Positions 25,703 through 35,000 of a stretch of 64,000 nucleotides of DNA are shown here, in pieces. The stretch is from Leucobacter sp. OH1287 (GTDB lineage Bacteria; Actinomycetota; Actinomycetes; Actinomycetales; Microbacteriaceae). Both the position numbers and the translations under genes were made by a program. The stretch lies in the NCBI RefSeq assembly GCF_003859945.1, contig NZ_RQYM01000003.1, positions 62,001 through 126,000 on the forward strand, given 5' to 3'. The notes beneath the pieces are model-generated. The model saw only the letters and a list, made by a program, of their open reading frames with translations, was not told the DNA's origin and made no database searches. The first letter of the stretch is position 1. Each line of letters starts with the position of its first letter.

Positions 25703-27190
25703 GTGACGATACCGGTGCTTGATTGGGCGTACAGTAACCCCTGGTTGGTTGCGTTACTGTTCGCGATTGAATCGATTATCCGTATTGTTGCGCTGTTTGT
25801 TGTGCCCCGCAATCGCAGACCCTCGTCGGGCACAGCGTGGCTGCTGTTCATTCTGTTTATGCCGATCCCGGGGCTGTTACTGTTCAGTGTGATCGGTGGT
25901 AAAGGGCTGCCGAAGAAACGACAGGAGCGGTTTCGGGAGGCACGGGAACGGCTGGCGCAGATCGTCGATGACGCGGTTGTTTCGAGCTTCCCGCTGCAGC
26001 CTGAACCCCGCACGGTTGGTTTGCAGAACGCGGTGAGGATCGGCCGCACACTCGGGGCGTTCCCGATGCTGGGCGGCAACCGCGCGAGCCTGCACCTTGA
26101 CTATCACGAGTCGATCGCGAGGATGGCGGAGGCGATTGACACCGCCGAATCGTATGTGCACCTCGAGTTTTATATTCTGGTTTACGATCAGACGACGGAA
26201 CCGGTTTTTGCGGCGCTGAGGCGCGCGAGAGCGCGCGGCGTCAAAATTCGGGTGCTAATGGATCACGTTGCCGCGATCCGCAACCCCGGTAAACGCCGCA
26301 CCCGCGAGATGCTGAGTGAGATGGGCGCCGAGTGGCACTATGCCCTGCCGTTTCGGCCGCTGCGCGCGCAGCTGCAGCGACCAGACCTCAGGAACCACCG
26401 CAAGATCCTGGTCGTCGACGGCAAAATCGCGTTTATGGGGTCGCAAAACCTGGTGGATTCCAGCTATAACAAACTCTCCAACCGGCGCCGCGGTCTGCAC
26501 TGGAAGGACCTGATGGTGCGCGTCTCCGGCCCCGCGGTGCTGTCACTTGACGCGGTGTTTGTTAGCGACTGGTATGAAGAGACCGGTCAGATGCTGGCTG
26601 AGCCGAATCTTGACGCGATGTGCATCTACGAGGATTCGCAGCTGGAGATGCAGGTGCTGCCGTCCGGCCCGGGGTATGCAACAGAGAATAACCTGCAGGT
26701 GTTTGTTGCGCTGATGTACAACGCGGTTAACCGGATCAGCATCACCAGCCCCTATTTCGTTCCCGACGGTGCGCTGATGTCGGCGATTAAAGCGGCGACC
26801 GCGCGCGGTGTAGACGTTGAACTGTTCGTGTCAGAAACCGGCGATCAGTTCGGGGTTTATCACGCACAGCGGTCATACTATGAGGAGCTGCTCGCGGCCG
26901 GTGTCAAAATCTACCTGTTTAAGCCGCCGTATATTCTGCACTCTAAACACTTCACAATCGACGATGACGTTGCCGTTATCGGGTCATCAAATATGGATCA
27001 GCGCTCATTCAACCTGAACTATGAGATCTCGCTAATCGTCCACGGCGCCGGATTTGTTACCGAACTCGACAAAATCAGCTCCTACTACCGCGTCAACTCA
27101 CGGCTGCTCACCCAGGAGGAATGGGCCAGGCAGCCGCTCAGAAAACAGCTGTTTGACAGCCTGATGCGGCTCACCAGTGCGCTGCAGTAA
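25703..27190 (+). CDS. cls: Cardiolipin synthase (phospholipase D family)
   Basis: A 495-residue membrane enzyme that makes cardiolipin from phosphatidylglycerol. Two N-terminal membrane helices are followed by two PLD domains with the HKD motifs NHRKILVVDGKIAFMGSQN and HSKHFTIDDDVAVIGSSNMD. Both motifs are complete. The GTG start at 25703 lies 26 bases after the small membrane protein. It is the last gene of the lysS cluster; no strong terminator follows before clpC. Confidence 0.94.
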   Translation: MTIPVLDWAYSNPWLVALLFAIESIIRIVALFVVPRNRRPSSGTAWLLFILFMPIPGLLLFSVIGGKGLPKKRQERFREARERLAQIVDDAVVSSFPLQPEPRTVGLQNAVRIGRTLGAFPMLGGNRASLHLDYHESIARMAEAIDTAESYVHLEFYILVYDQTTEPVFAALRRARARGVKIRVLMDHVAAIRNPGKRRTREMLSEMGAEWHYALPFRPLRAQLQRPDLRNHRKILVVDGKIAFMGSQNLVDSSYNKLSNRRRGLHWKDLMVRVSGPAVLSLDAVFVSDWYEETGQMLAEPNLDAMCIYEDSQLEMQVLPSGPGYATENNLQVFVALMYNAVNRISITSPYFVPDGALMSAIKAATARGVDVELFVSETGDQFGVYHAQRSYYEELLAAGVKIYLFKPPYILHSKHFTIDDDVAVIGSSNMDQRSFNLNYEISLIVHGAGFVTELDKISSYYRVNSRLLTQEEWARQPLRKQLFDSLMRLTSALQ

Positions 27191-27402
27191 AGCGGTTTAG
27201 CGGGGTGGATCGGGCCGCTCCCGCAGCTGCCCTGGGCGCCGTCGCGGGGTGGATCCGTGTGATCCGCTCGGTCGAGCGTCACGCCACTGGCGAACAGCGC
27301 CCAATTTTTAAGCATAACGCTCTAGTCTTGAATCATTAGCAATCGCGGTTGTCTCGCTGTGTGCCAAGGCGTTTGGCAGGCGACTGTTTGGAGGGAAACG
27401 GA

Positions 27403-29916
27403 ATGTTTGAGAGATTTACTGATCGCGCTAGACGTGTGATTGTGCTTGCCCAAGAGGAAGCGAAAATGCTCAACCACAACTACATCGGCACCGAGCACAT
27501 GCTGCTCGGTCTGATTCACGAGGGTGAGGGCGTTGCCGCGAAGGCACTTGAGCAGCCAAACATCACACTCGAGTCGGTGCGCGAGCAGGTTGCTGAGATG
27601 ATCGGCACCGGTCAGCAAACCCCGGCCGGGCATATTCCCTTTACCCCGCGCGCTAAGAAGGTGCTAGAGCTGAGCCTGCGGGAGGCACTGCAGCTCGGCC
27701 ACAGCTACATCGGCACCGAGCATCTGCTGCTCGGGCTTTTGCGCGAGGGCGAGGGCGTTGCCGCGCAGGTGCTGGTGAAGCTCGGAGCTGACCTGGCAGA
27801 GATCCGCCAGACCGTTATGCAGCTGCTGTCCGGCTACCAGGCTGGTAAAGAACCTGTTTCGGTTGGTGCGCCAGAGACCAAGAGCAACGAGAAGGGCTCC
27901 CAGGTGCTCGACCAGTTCGGGCGCAACCTCACCCAGGCTGCGCGCGAGGGCAAGCTGGATCCGGTTATCGGCCGTGAAAAAGAGGTTGAGCGGGTTATGC
28001 AGATCCTGTCACGCCGCTCAAAGAACAACCCGGTTCTGATCGGTGAGCCGGGCGTCGGTAAAACAGCCGTGATTGAGGGGCTCGCGCAGGCGATCGTTAA
28101 CGGGCAGGTGCCTGAAACCCTGAAGTCGAAGCAGCTCTACGTGCTTGATCTCGGCTCCCTGATCGCGGGCAGCCGCTACCGCGGTGACTTCGAGGATCGC
28201 CTGAAGAAGGTGACCAAGGAGATCCGCACCCGCGGCGACATTATTATCTTCATTGACGAGATCCACACACTGGTTGGTGCCGGATCCGCTGAGGGTGCGA
28301 TGGATGCCGCCAACATTCTGAAGCCGCTGCTTGCGCGCGGTGAGTTGCAGACCATCGGTGCGACAACGCTTGACGAGTACCGTAAACACTTTGAGAAGGA
28401 TGCGGCGCTGGAGCGTCGTTTCCAGCCGGTGCAGGTGAACGAGCCGTCGATTCCGCACGCGATTAACATTCTGAAGGGTTTGCGCAAGGCCTACGAGGAT
28501 TTCCACCGCGTAAAGATCACCGACTCCGCGATTGTTGCGGCGGTTAACCTGTCTGACCGGTATGTGCAGGATCGTTTCCTGCCAGATAAGGCGGTGGATC
28601 TGATGGACGAGGCCGGTGCGAGGCTGCGTCTCTCGGTTCTCTCCAGCCCACCTGAGCTGCACGAGCTTGACGAGAAAATCGCGGTTGTGCGAGCCGAAAA
28701 AGAAAAAGCGATTGAGGCGCAGGACTACGATCTCGCGGGAGCAAAGCGCGATGAGGAGAAAGAACTGACCGCTGAGCGTCTCCGCCAGGAGAAGAAATGG
28801 CAGGCGGGCGATGTTGAAATCAACGCGATCGTTGACGAGGGTCTGATCGCTGAGGTGCTCGCGAACGCAACCGGTATCCCGGTTTTCAAACTCACCGAGG
28901 AAGAAACCAGCCGTCTGCGCCACATGGAGCGGGAGCTGCACAAGCGTGTTATCGGCCAGGAGGCTGCGATTGCGGCGCTGTCAAAGACCATTCGCCGCCA
29001 GCGCGCGGGGCTGAAGGATCCAAAGCGCCCATCAGGCTCGTTTGTGTTTGCCGGACCGACCGGTGTCGGTAAAACTGAGCTGGCGAAAGCGCTCGCCGAG
29101 TTCCTGTTTGACGACGAGGACGCGCTGATCTCGCTCGACATGTCAGAGTACGCTGAGAAGCACACGGTTTCACGCCTGTTCGGTGCCCCTCCGGGCTTTG
29201 TCGGCTTCGAGGAGGGCGGTCAGCTCACCGAGAAGGTGCGCCGTAAGCCATTCAGCGTGATCCTGTTTGACGAGATCGAGAAGGCACACCCTGACATCTT
29301 CAACTCGCTGCTGCAGATCCTGGAGGAGGGTCGCCTCACAGACGGTCAGGGTCGCGTGGTTGATTTCAAGAACACCGTCATCATTATGACCACCAACCTT
29401 GGTTCGAAGGGCATCGCTGGCGGACCGGTCGGATTCCAGCTGGAGGGCGACTCAAGCGTTGGCTACGAGATGATGCGCAGCAAGGTTAACGAGGAGCTGA
29501 AGAAACACTTTAAGCCCGAGTTCCTCAACCGTCTCGACGAGGTTATTGTGTTCCCACAGCTGAACAAGGCTGAGCTGCTGCAGATCGTTGAGCTGTTCGT
29601 GAAGAACCTCGCGGAGCGTCTGCTCGACCGCGATATGACCCTCACCGTGACTGACGCGGCGATGGAGCGCCTGTGCGAGATCGGTTACGATCCATCAATG
29701 GGTGCGAGGCCGCTGCGCCGTGCTGTGCAGCGGGAGCTGGAGGATCCACTCTCGGAGCGAATCCTCACCGCCGAGCTGCAGTCCGGTGACCGCGTCACAG
29801 TGGACTATGTTGACGGAGAGTTCACCTTCACCGCTGAGGGTGGTGAGCGCAGCCACGCGGCAACCTCCGCGACCGCGGCCGCAGCGGTTGCGTCCGCGGC
29901 GCCAACCCAGGACTAG
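27403..29916 (+). CDS. clpC: ATP-dependent Clp protease ATP-binding subunit ClpC
   Basis: An 837-residue AAA+ unfoldase that feeds proteins to ClpP. Two N-terminal Clp repeats (about 5-145) are followed by nucleotide-binding domain 1, with Walker A GEPGVGKT at 214-221. A UVR-like mid-region spans about 424-460. Domain 2 has Walker A GPTGVGKT at 551-558. The start ATG 27403 begins the conserved [11 protein letters not shown], with GGAGGG upstream; an extended upstream frame is rejected. The 210-base region before it is probably the promoter. A strong terminator follows. Confidence 0.96.
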   Translation: MFERFTDRARRVIVLAQEEAKMLNHNYIGTEHMLLGLIHEGEGVAAKALEQPNITLESVREQVAEMIGTGQQTPAGHIPFTPRAKKVLELSLREALQLGHSYIGTEHLLLGLLREGEGVAAQVLVKLGADLAEIRQTVMQLLSGYQAGKEPVSVGAPETKSNEKGSQVLDQFGRNLTQAAREGKLDPVIGREKEVERVMQILSRRSKNNPVLIGEPGVGKTAVIEGLAQAIVNGQVPETLKSKQLYVLDLGSLIAGSRYRGDFEDRLKKVTKEIRTRGDIIIFIDEIHTLVGAGSAEGAMDAANILKPLLARGELQTIGATTLDEYRKHFEKDAALERRFQPVQVNEPSIPHAINILKGLRKAYEDFHRVKITDSAIVAAVNLSDRYVQDRFLPDKAVDLMDEAGARLRLSVLSSPPELHELDEKIAVVRAEKEKAIEAQDYDLAGAKRDEEKELTAERLRQEKKWQAGDVEINAIVDEGLIAEVLANATGIPVFKLTEEETSRLRHMERELHKRVIGQEAAIAALSKTIRRQRAGLKDPKRPSGSFVFAGPTGVGKTELAKALAEFLFDDEDALISLDMSEYAEKHTVSRLFGAPPGFVGFEEGGQLTEKVRRKPFSVILFDEIEKAHPDIFNSLLQILEEGRLTDGQGRVVDFKNTVIIMTTNLGSKGIAGGPVGFQLEGDSSVGYEMMRSKVNEELKKHFKPEFLNRLDEVIVFPQLNKAELLQIVELFVKNLAERLLDRDMTLTVTDAAMERLCEIGYDPSMGARPLRRAVQRELEDPLSERILTAELQSGDRVTVDYVDGEFTFTAEGGERSHAATSATAAAAVASAAPTQD

Positions 29917-29937
29917 CGGCGGGGTTTAATTAGACCG

Positions 29938-29985
29938 CAAACGGGCGGGTGGATCAGCCGGAACGGTGATCCGCCCGCCCGTTTG
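29938..29985. terminator. Strong terminator after clpC
   Basis: Long arms CAAACGGGCGGG-GGATCA and TGATCC-CCCGCCCGTTTG pair almost perfectly around a short GCCGGAACGG loop. A T-rich tail is weak. It lies 22 bases after the clpC stop and faces the convergent metY gene. Confidence 0.75.
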
Positions 29986-30021
29986 GGCTAAGCGCGAAAA
30001 CCCGAGCCGGGTTAACGCTAA

Positions 30022-30122
30022 CCCGGTAATGTCACTATCCCGGTAATGTCACTATCCCGGTAATGTCACTATCCCGGTAACGTCGCTATCCCGGTAACGT
30101 CGCTATCCCGGTAACGGTGCTA
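30022..30122. repeat. 17-bp tandem repeat (about 5.9 copies)
   Basis: Three identical units CCCGGTAATGTCACTAT are followed by two units with two changes each (CCCGGTAACGTCGCTAT) and one partial diverged unit. The array lies between the clpC terminator and the 3' end of metY. The 17-base period and lack of spacers exclude a CRISPR. The orderly variant pattern suggests growth by slippage, so copy number is likely to vary between strains. Confidence 0.9.
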
Positions 30123-30140
30123 ACTGCGTTTGCGGCAGCG

Positions 30141-31502
30141 CTAGCCGATCTTTGCGACGGCGTCGAGCCCTGTGCGGAAGTCCTTAATCAGGTCAGCGGT
30201 TGTTTCGAGGCCAACCGAGAGACGCAGCAGCCCCTCCGAGATCCCGAGCCGCTCGTTAGTCTCCTCATCAAACGACATGTGGGTTGAGGTGCGCGGGTGG
30301 ATCACCATCGAGCGGGTGTCACCGATTCCGGTCATGTGCGACCACAGGGTGAGATTGTTAACCAGCTCGCGCACACCTTTTTTGCCGTGTTTAATCTCGA
30401 CGCCAAAGACTGAGCCGGTGCCGCGCGGGTAGTCGCGCAGCGCCAGTGAGTGGTACGGGTTTGATTCCAGTCCGGCGTAGGCGACGGCGGTCACCTCGGG
30501 CTGCTCCTCAAGCCACCGGGCAATCTCGAGTGATGACTCGGTGTTACGCTGCATCCGCAGCGACAGTGTTTCCAGACCCTGGTGGATCAAAAAACCGGTC
30601 AGCGGGGAGACCGCAAACCCAATGTCGTTAACAACCGCCTCGCGCACCGCGCTCGCGTAGGCGCGGTTACCAAAGCGTTCAATCTGGGTGCGTTTCCCGG
30701 CGGGTGCGGTTTGGATTAGCGGGTAGCTGCGCTTAGAGTTCGCCCAGTCGTAGGTGCCCATGTCAACCACCGCGCCGCCAACAGCGGTGCCGTGACCGGT
30801 CATAAACTTTGTTGTTGAGTGCACAATAATGTCTGCGCCGAGCTGACCGGTGAGCACCAGCGCCGGTGTTCCCACAGTGTTGTCAACAATCAGCGGTAGA
30901 TTGTGACGCTTCGCAACCTCGGAAACCTTCCGCAGGTCGGTTATGTCGTTGAGCGGATTCGGCAGTGTCTCCGCGTAGATCGCTTTAGTCTCGGGAGTGA
31001 TCGCCGCATCCCACTCGGCGTCACTGTAGAGATCCCAGACATAGTCAACGTCGATTCCCATGCGTTTAAAACTGCGGCCAAACAGGATCCGCGTGCCGCC
31101 GTAGATTGAAGCGGTTGAAACGATCTTGTCGCCGGAGCCGGCGAGCACGAACAGTGCCGCGGTGATTGCGGCCTGCCCGCTGGAGGTGAGCACGGTTTCG
31201 GCGGCGCCCTCCAGTGAGGTGATGCGTCGCTCGGCGACGGTGTTGGTTGGGTTGCCCTGCCGGGAATAGATCCGGTCGATGCTGCCGCCGTTGCTGAAGC
31301 GCGTTGCTCAGTCGTCGAAGTCGTTGAAGATGTAGCCTGCCGACAGCGCGAGCGGCGGCACACGCAAATCATTGTTGAGATCGCGGTATTCGCCGGCGTG
31401 CACCTGCCGTGTCTCGAACCCGAATCCCTCCCAGTCAAAAATCTCGGTTTTACCGGGCTGTGTGCTCCTTGGCACCGTACAGTCAGTCTCTTCCGCAGTC
31501 AT
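30141..31502 (-). pseudogene. metY: O-acetylhomoserine sulfhydrylase MetY, interrupted by in-frame TGA
   Basis: Homologue of the PLP enzyme that makes homocysteine from O-acetylhomoserine and sulfide. From ATG 31502 the frame runs 64 codons (ending FNDFDD), meets a TGA at 31308-31310, then continues in the same frame with ATRFSNGGSIDRIYSRQGNP and the rest of the family to 30141. No frameshift is needed: one base change would restore a roughly 453-residue protein. The PLP-lysine region HSTTKFMTGHGTAVGG is intact. Either a recent nonsense mutation, readthrough, or a base-call error explains it. An internal start could yield the 350-residue C-terminal part, but it would lack the N-terminal substrate region. 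It lies downstream of a PatB-type lyase. Confidence 0.85.
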
Positions 31503-31537
31503 CTTCCGCCCCTTTTCGCGTAACAGTCTATTCAAGA

Positions 31538-32752
31538 CTAGCGCGCGACCGGTGCATTTTTCACAACTGTTACGATTCGTGACACAGCCTCACGCACTGT
31601 CTCGGGGGAGCAGGCGAGATTAACCCGAATAAATCCCCTTCCCGCCTTTCCAAAGTGTTTACCATCGCCGAAGGCAACATGGCCGTGATCGTAGAGTGCC
31701 TGCCACGGGTTTTCAGCAATCGCGGTGTTCCGCAGATCCACCCAGGCGAGATAGCCCGCCTTTGGCGGCACGAAACCGGCCTCGGGCAGCTGCTCGCTGA
31801 GCAGTTCGTGGAACAGGGCGACGTTCGCCTCGATCCGCTCAATTGCCCGGTCAAGCCAGGGAATCCCGTCGCGGAACGCGGCAATATTGGCGTGCAGGCC
31901 GAGGATGCTCACCCGGGTGGTAACCTCCGGCGGTAGTTTATCTAGCAGGCGGGCTGATCGCTCGTTTGCACCAACAACAACGGCGCATTTAGCGCCCGGA
32001 ATACTCCACCCCTTGCTCGCTGAACAGCCAACAAAGCAGACGGTGTCAGCGGCCTCAGCAATCGGCCCAAACGGCACAAACTCAGTATTCTTATAGACGA
32101 GCGGGGCGTGGATCTCGTCAGCGATAATCGCAACATCGTTCGCCGTCGCCAGCTGGGCAAGCTCGGTCAGCTCCTCGGTGGTAAAAACGGCGCCGTGCGG
32201 ATTGTGCGGGTTGCAGAGAATAAACGCGTTCAGGGTTTTAAACTCGGCGGCGATCGCAGCGAGATCGAGGTGGGCGGATCCACCCGCGTCAAACCGCAGC
32301 GGAATCTCAACAACCTCAGCGTCAAACTCCTGCAGCATCTCAAAGAAGCCGGGGTAGGCCGGGGTTGACAGGCCGATTTTGCCGCCGGTTTTTGGCATAA
32401 CCAGTCGCAGCGGCTCAACCACACTAACGCTCACATCGGTTGTGATGCGCACCCGCTCAGCCGGAAACTCCCAGTCCCAGCGGGTTTTCGCAAACTCGCT
32501 AAACGCGGGACCGAGCTCCCCAGGTTCGGAAAGATACCCGAAATCGCTCGCGTCAACACAGCGACTAACCGCGTCACGTACCTCCTTGGCGACGGGGAAA
32601 TCCATCTCGGCAACAAACATCGGCAGAATATGCTCAGGGAAGCGACTAAATTTGATGCTTGTGCGAATCTCGCGCAGCTTCGCGGGAGAGATGCTCTCCC
32701 AGCTGTGAAAGCCGGGCTCTGGTGCCTCAGGGTTTGGGTAGCTAGCAGTCAT
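31538..32752 (-). CDS. PatB/MalY-type PLP aminotransferase (cystathionine beta-lyase)
   Basis: A 404-residue fold-type I PLP enzyme. The N-terminal FSRFPEHILPMFVAEMDFPV and the PLP-lysine region VGCSASKGWSIPGAKCA are typical of MalY/PatB C-S lyases. Other visible marks are FILCNPHNPHGAVF and IIADEIHAPLVY. It probably cleaves cystathionine or cysteine conjugates to pyruvate, ammonia and a thiol. The gene is transcribed away from the class II aldolase and followed 35 bases later by the broken metY, suggesting a former sulfur amino-acid operon. Confidence 0.9.
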   Translation of the reverse strand: MTASYPNPEAPEPGFHSWESISPAKLREIRTSIKFSRFPEHILPMFVAEMDFPVAKEVRDAVSRCVDASDFGYLSEPGELGPAFSEFAKTRWDWEFPAERVRITTDVSVSVVEPLRLVMPKTGGKIGLSTPAYPGFFEMLQEFDAEVVEIPLRFDAGGSAHLDLAAIAAEFKTLNAFILCNPHNPHGAVFTTEELTELAQLATANDVAIIADEIHAPLVYKNTEFVPFGPIAEAADTVCFVGCSASKGWSIPGAKCAVVVGANERSARLLDKLPPEVTTRVSILGLHANIAAFRDGIPWLDRAIERIEANVALFHELLSEQLPEAGFVPPKAGYLAWVDLRNTAIAENPWQALYDHGHVAFGDGKHFGKAGRGFIRVNLACSPETVREAVSRIVTVVKNAPVAR

Positions 32753-32802
32753 ACATATTATCTTGGCACAGATGGATTAGTGCTGCTCTAAAATTAATAT
32801 CT

Positions 32803-33444
32803 ATGACGGCAAATAACGCAACAGCAGACTGGGAGCCGGCCGCGGCCGCTCTCCTCGACGAGCTTATCGCGGTTGGAAAAGACGCGGTCGATCGGGGTTT
32901 AGTGCTCGCCTCGGCGGGTAATATGTCGGTGCGGATCGGCGCAGACCGGTTTGCTGTTACCGCGAGCGGCACCTGGTTTGACCGGCTCACCCGCGACGAT
33001 TTTGCGGTGCTAAACCTTGCCGGGGAACAGCTTAGCGGTCCAGCCCCGTCAAGCGAGTGGAAGCTGCACCAGCGCGCCTACCAGGCTAGAGAAGACATTA
33101 ACTGCGTGCTGCACCTGCACCCGCACACGGCGACCCTGCTGGCGTCGCTGGGTAGGCGGATCCGCCTGATAACTCTCGATCACGCTTTCTATGTTGGGTC
33201 GGTTGGGGTTTCGCCGTTCTACCCGAACGGTTCTGACGAGTTGGCGGCTGCCGCGGCCGCGCAGCTTGCCGAGCACAACTGTGTGATTATGCAGCATCAC
33301 GGTTGCTCGGTTGTTGCCGACACCGCCCAGATGGCGTTTCGGCGCGCAATGAACCTGGAGGACGCGGCGAAGATGACGCTCAGCGCCCTAACAATCGGTG
33401 ACGAGACAACAGAGTTCCCGGCCGGAGCGGCATTCCACGCCTAG
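32803..33444 (+). CDS. Class II aldolase/adducin family protein
   Basis: A 213-residue zinc enzyme of the fuculose-/ribulose-phosphate aldolase-epimerase fold. Zinc-binding histidines lie in VLHLHPHTATLLAS, with a third in IMQHHGCSV. The substrate-phosphate loop region SAGNMSVRIG and the SGTWFDRL segment are also present. It is divergent from the PatB gene, with a 50-base shared promoter zone. No sugar kinase or isomerase is nearby, so the substrate is not predictable. Confidence 0.88.
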   Translation: MTANNATADWEPAAAALLDELIAVGKDAVDRGLVLASAGNMSVRIGADRFAVTASGTWFDRLTRDDFAVLNLAGEQLSGPAPSSEWKLHQRAYQAREDINCVLHLHPHTATLLASLGRRIRLITLDHAFYVGSVGVSPFYPNGSDELAAAAAAQLAEHNCVIMQHHGCSVVADTAQMAFRRAMNLEDAAKMTLSALTIGDETTEFPAGAAFHA

Positions 33445-33551
33445 CGCTCGGGCCCCAAGCGGCGGGTGCGTGTGTTTTGGTGATGCTTCCCGGTTAGCCG
33501 GTGACGCTGACGCTGCGGCTGCTAACACCCGGGGCAGCCCAGCCGAAACCC

Positions 33552-34256
33552 TCAAACAGGCTCGCGAGCACGGTGCCGGTAAATCCCCACACCAGGTGCG
33601 GATCTGCCGCATCTCCCGCCCCGTAAAACCTCCCGGTGAGCTAAAAACGCCGGGGTTTTAATGCGCCGGTTTCCTGCGCTAAACACGGCGGTGACCCGGT
33701 TTTCTGGGAGCAGCAGCTGGGAAACCCGGGGCAGCAGAATCTCGGGCGCCTCAGCGGCAACCGGGGTGAGCAGCCGCGGCTTCTGCCACCACCCGATAAC
33801 CGGCGTCACAATATTGTCGCTGACCGGGATATAAACATCGTGCAGGGTTTTTAAAACCTCGATCTCGGCCGAGGGAATCCCCGTCTCCTCGTGGGTTTCA
33901 CGCAGCGCCGCGGCGACTGCATCGCGGTCTTGTGGATCCACCCCGCCGCCCGGGAAAGAGATCTGCCCGGGGTAGTGCCGCATGGTTTCGGAACGCTTGG
34001 TGAGCAGCAGCTGTAGGCTACCCGACGGATGCTGCAGGCTGCTCGCGGATTGCTCTGGGCTACCGGCCGCGGGTGCGCTAACAGGCTCAGAGTCGGTAAA
34101 GAGGATCAGCACTGCCGCGCGTCGCGAGTCCGGTTTTGGGGTGCCGCGCAAAACCGAGTGCAGGTTAAAGGCGGCGTTGCCTGCGAGAGCAGCCTCCAGG
34201 CTCTGTCTGCTGAGCCCGCCGGGGGGTGCGCCGAAAGCGTTGTCTGGCTGCATCAC
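33552..34256 (-). CDS. NUDIX CoA pyrophosphatase with frameshifted C-terminus
   Basis: The first roughly 200 residues are a CoA-type NUDIX hydrolase: LLLTKRSETMRHYPGQISFP is the CoA-specific signature and the NUDIX helix ends ALRETHEETGI. It would cleave CoA to phosphopantetheine and 3',5'-ADP. After KTPAFLAHR (near 33650) the frame goes wrong: the expected continuation FYGAGDAADPHLVWGFTGTV is present one frame away, ending at a stop at 33494-33496. A single-base indel in the CCGGGAGG stretch explains it. The active site is intact, but about 35 C-terminal residues are replaced. The start lies four bases after the 5-FCL stop. Confidence 0.8.
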   Translation of the reverse strand: MMQPDNAFGAPPGGLSRQSLEAALAGNAAFNLHSVLRGTPKPDSRRAAVLILFTDSEPVSAPAAGSPEQSASSLQHPSGSLQLLLTKRSETMRHYPGQISFPGGGVDPQDRDAVAAALRETHEETGIPSAEIEVLKTLHDVYIPVSDNIVTPVIGWWQKPRLLTPVAAEAPEILLPRVSQLLLPENRVTAVFSAGNRRIKTPAFLAHREVLRGGRCGRSAPGVGIYRHRAREPV

Positions 34257-34260
34257 AAAC

Positions 34261-34932
34261 CTAGCGCCTTCTGTGCTGCGGGATGGTGATAACCGCCCGC
34301 GGGGTGACGATTCCGTCGAGCAGGTAGTCGTGTTCCTCCTGCGGCAGCCTGTCAGCTATCTCCGGGTCATATAGCACCGCATAGACCTTGGGCATTGGGC
34401 GGTTAGGCAGCGGCTCGGTGAGGGAGGCCGCGGTTGCCGTGTTTTCTGTGGCGGCGTCGGCAGCCGCTGCGAGTGTCCGGTCATAGTAGCCGGCACCCCA
34501 GCCGAGCCGAGTGCCTGTGCGGTCTGCCGCGCAGGCTGGAATAAAGGCAATGTCAACGTCCGCCAGCGCCGCGGGTGGCAGCCGTTCACCCCGTACCTCG
34601 GTTATGCCGTAGCGACCGGATTCAAGGGTGCTGAGGGGTGTGTAAACAGTCCAGTCGAGCAGCATATCTGGGCGGCTGACCGGTGTTAAAACTTGCACGC
34701 CGGCGGTGAAACACCAGCGCATAAACTCTCGGGTGTCGGGCTCGTTGTTGATTGGGAAATAGCAGGCGATGCGGGCACAGCGGTTTGCTCGGGTGAGGCT
34801 GACCAGCTGCTCAGTCAGCTGCGCGGTCATCTCGGCCCGCTCCTCGGGGGTTAGCAGTGATCGATTCTCGCGGACCACTTCACGCAGCCGCTTCTTAGCT
34901 ATGGTCAGAAACGGGCTTGGTCGATTGCTCAT
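34261..34932 (-). CDS. 5-formyltetrahydrofolate cyclo-ligase
   Basis: Returns 5-formyl-THF to the active folate pool as 5,10-methenyl-THF using ATP. The family motifs are present: an N-terminal basic helix (AKKRLREVVRENR), CYFPINNEPDTREF and the C-terminal RTGTRLGWGAGYYDRTLA. The length of 223 residues is normal. It is divergent from galU, with a 68-base intergenic promoter region, and is followed four bases later by the CoA pyrophosphatase gene, so the two form an operon. Confidence 0.92.
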   Translation of the reverse strand: MSNRPSPFLTIAKKRLREVVRENRSLLTPEERAEMTAQLTEQLVSLTRANRCARIACYFPINNEPDTREFMRWCFTAGVQVLTPVSRPDMLLDWTVYTPLSTLESGRYGITEVRGERLPPAALADVDIAFIPACAADRTGTRLGWGAGYYDRTLAAAADAATENTATAASLTEPLPNRPMPKVYAVLYDPEIADRLPQEEHDYLLDGIVTPRAVITIPQHRRR

Positions 34933-35000
34933 ATAGCTAGTCTCTCAAAAGTGACTGGTAATCGGCTAATTTAAAGCGAACACAGGGTAATGTAGCGGTT

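Noticed and set aside
28018-28941. 307-codon minus-strand frame in clpC
   Set aside because: Fully antisense to a conserved AAA+ domain and without any motif.
30022-30122. Possible CRISPR array
   Set aside because: The unit is 17 bases with no spacers and no cas genes nearby; it is a simple tandem repeat.
31308-31310. Selenocysteine or reassigned TGA in metY
   Set aside because: MetY is not a selenoprotein family, no SECIS-like hairpin is evident just after the codon, and TGA is used as a normal stop by other genes here (for example nadK, scpA).
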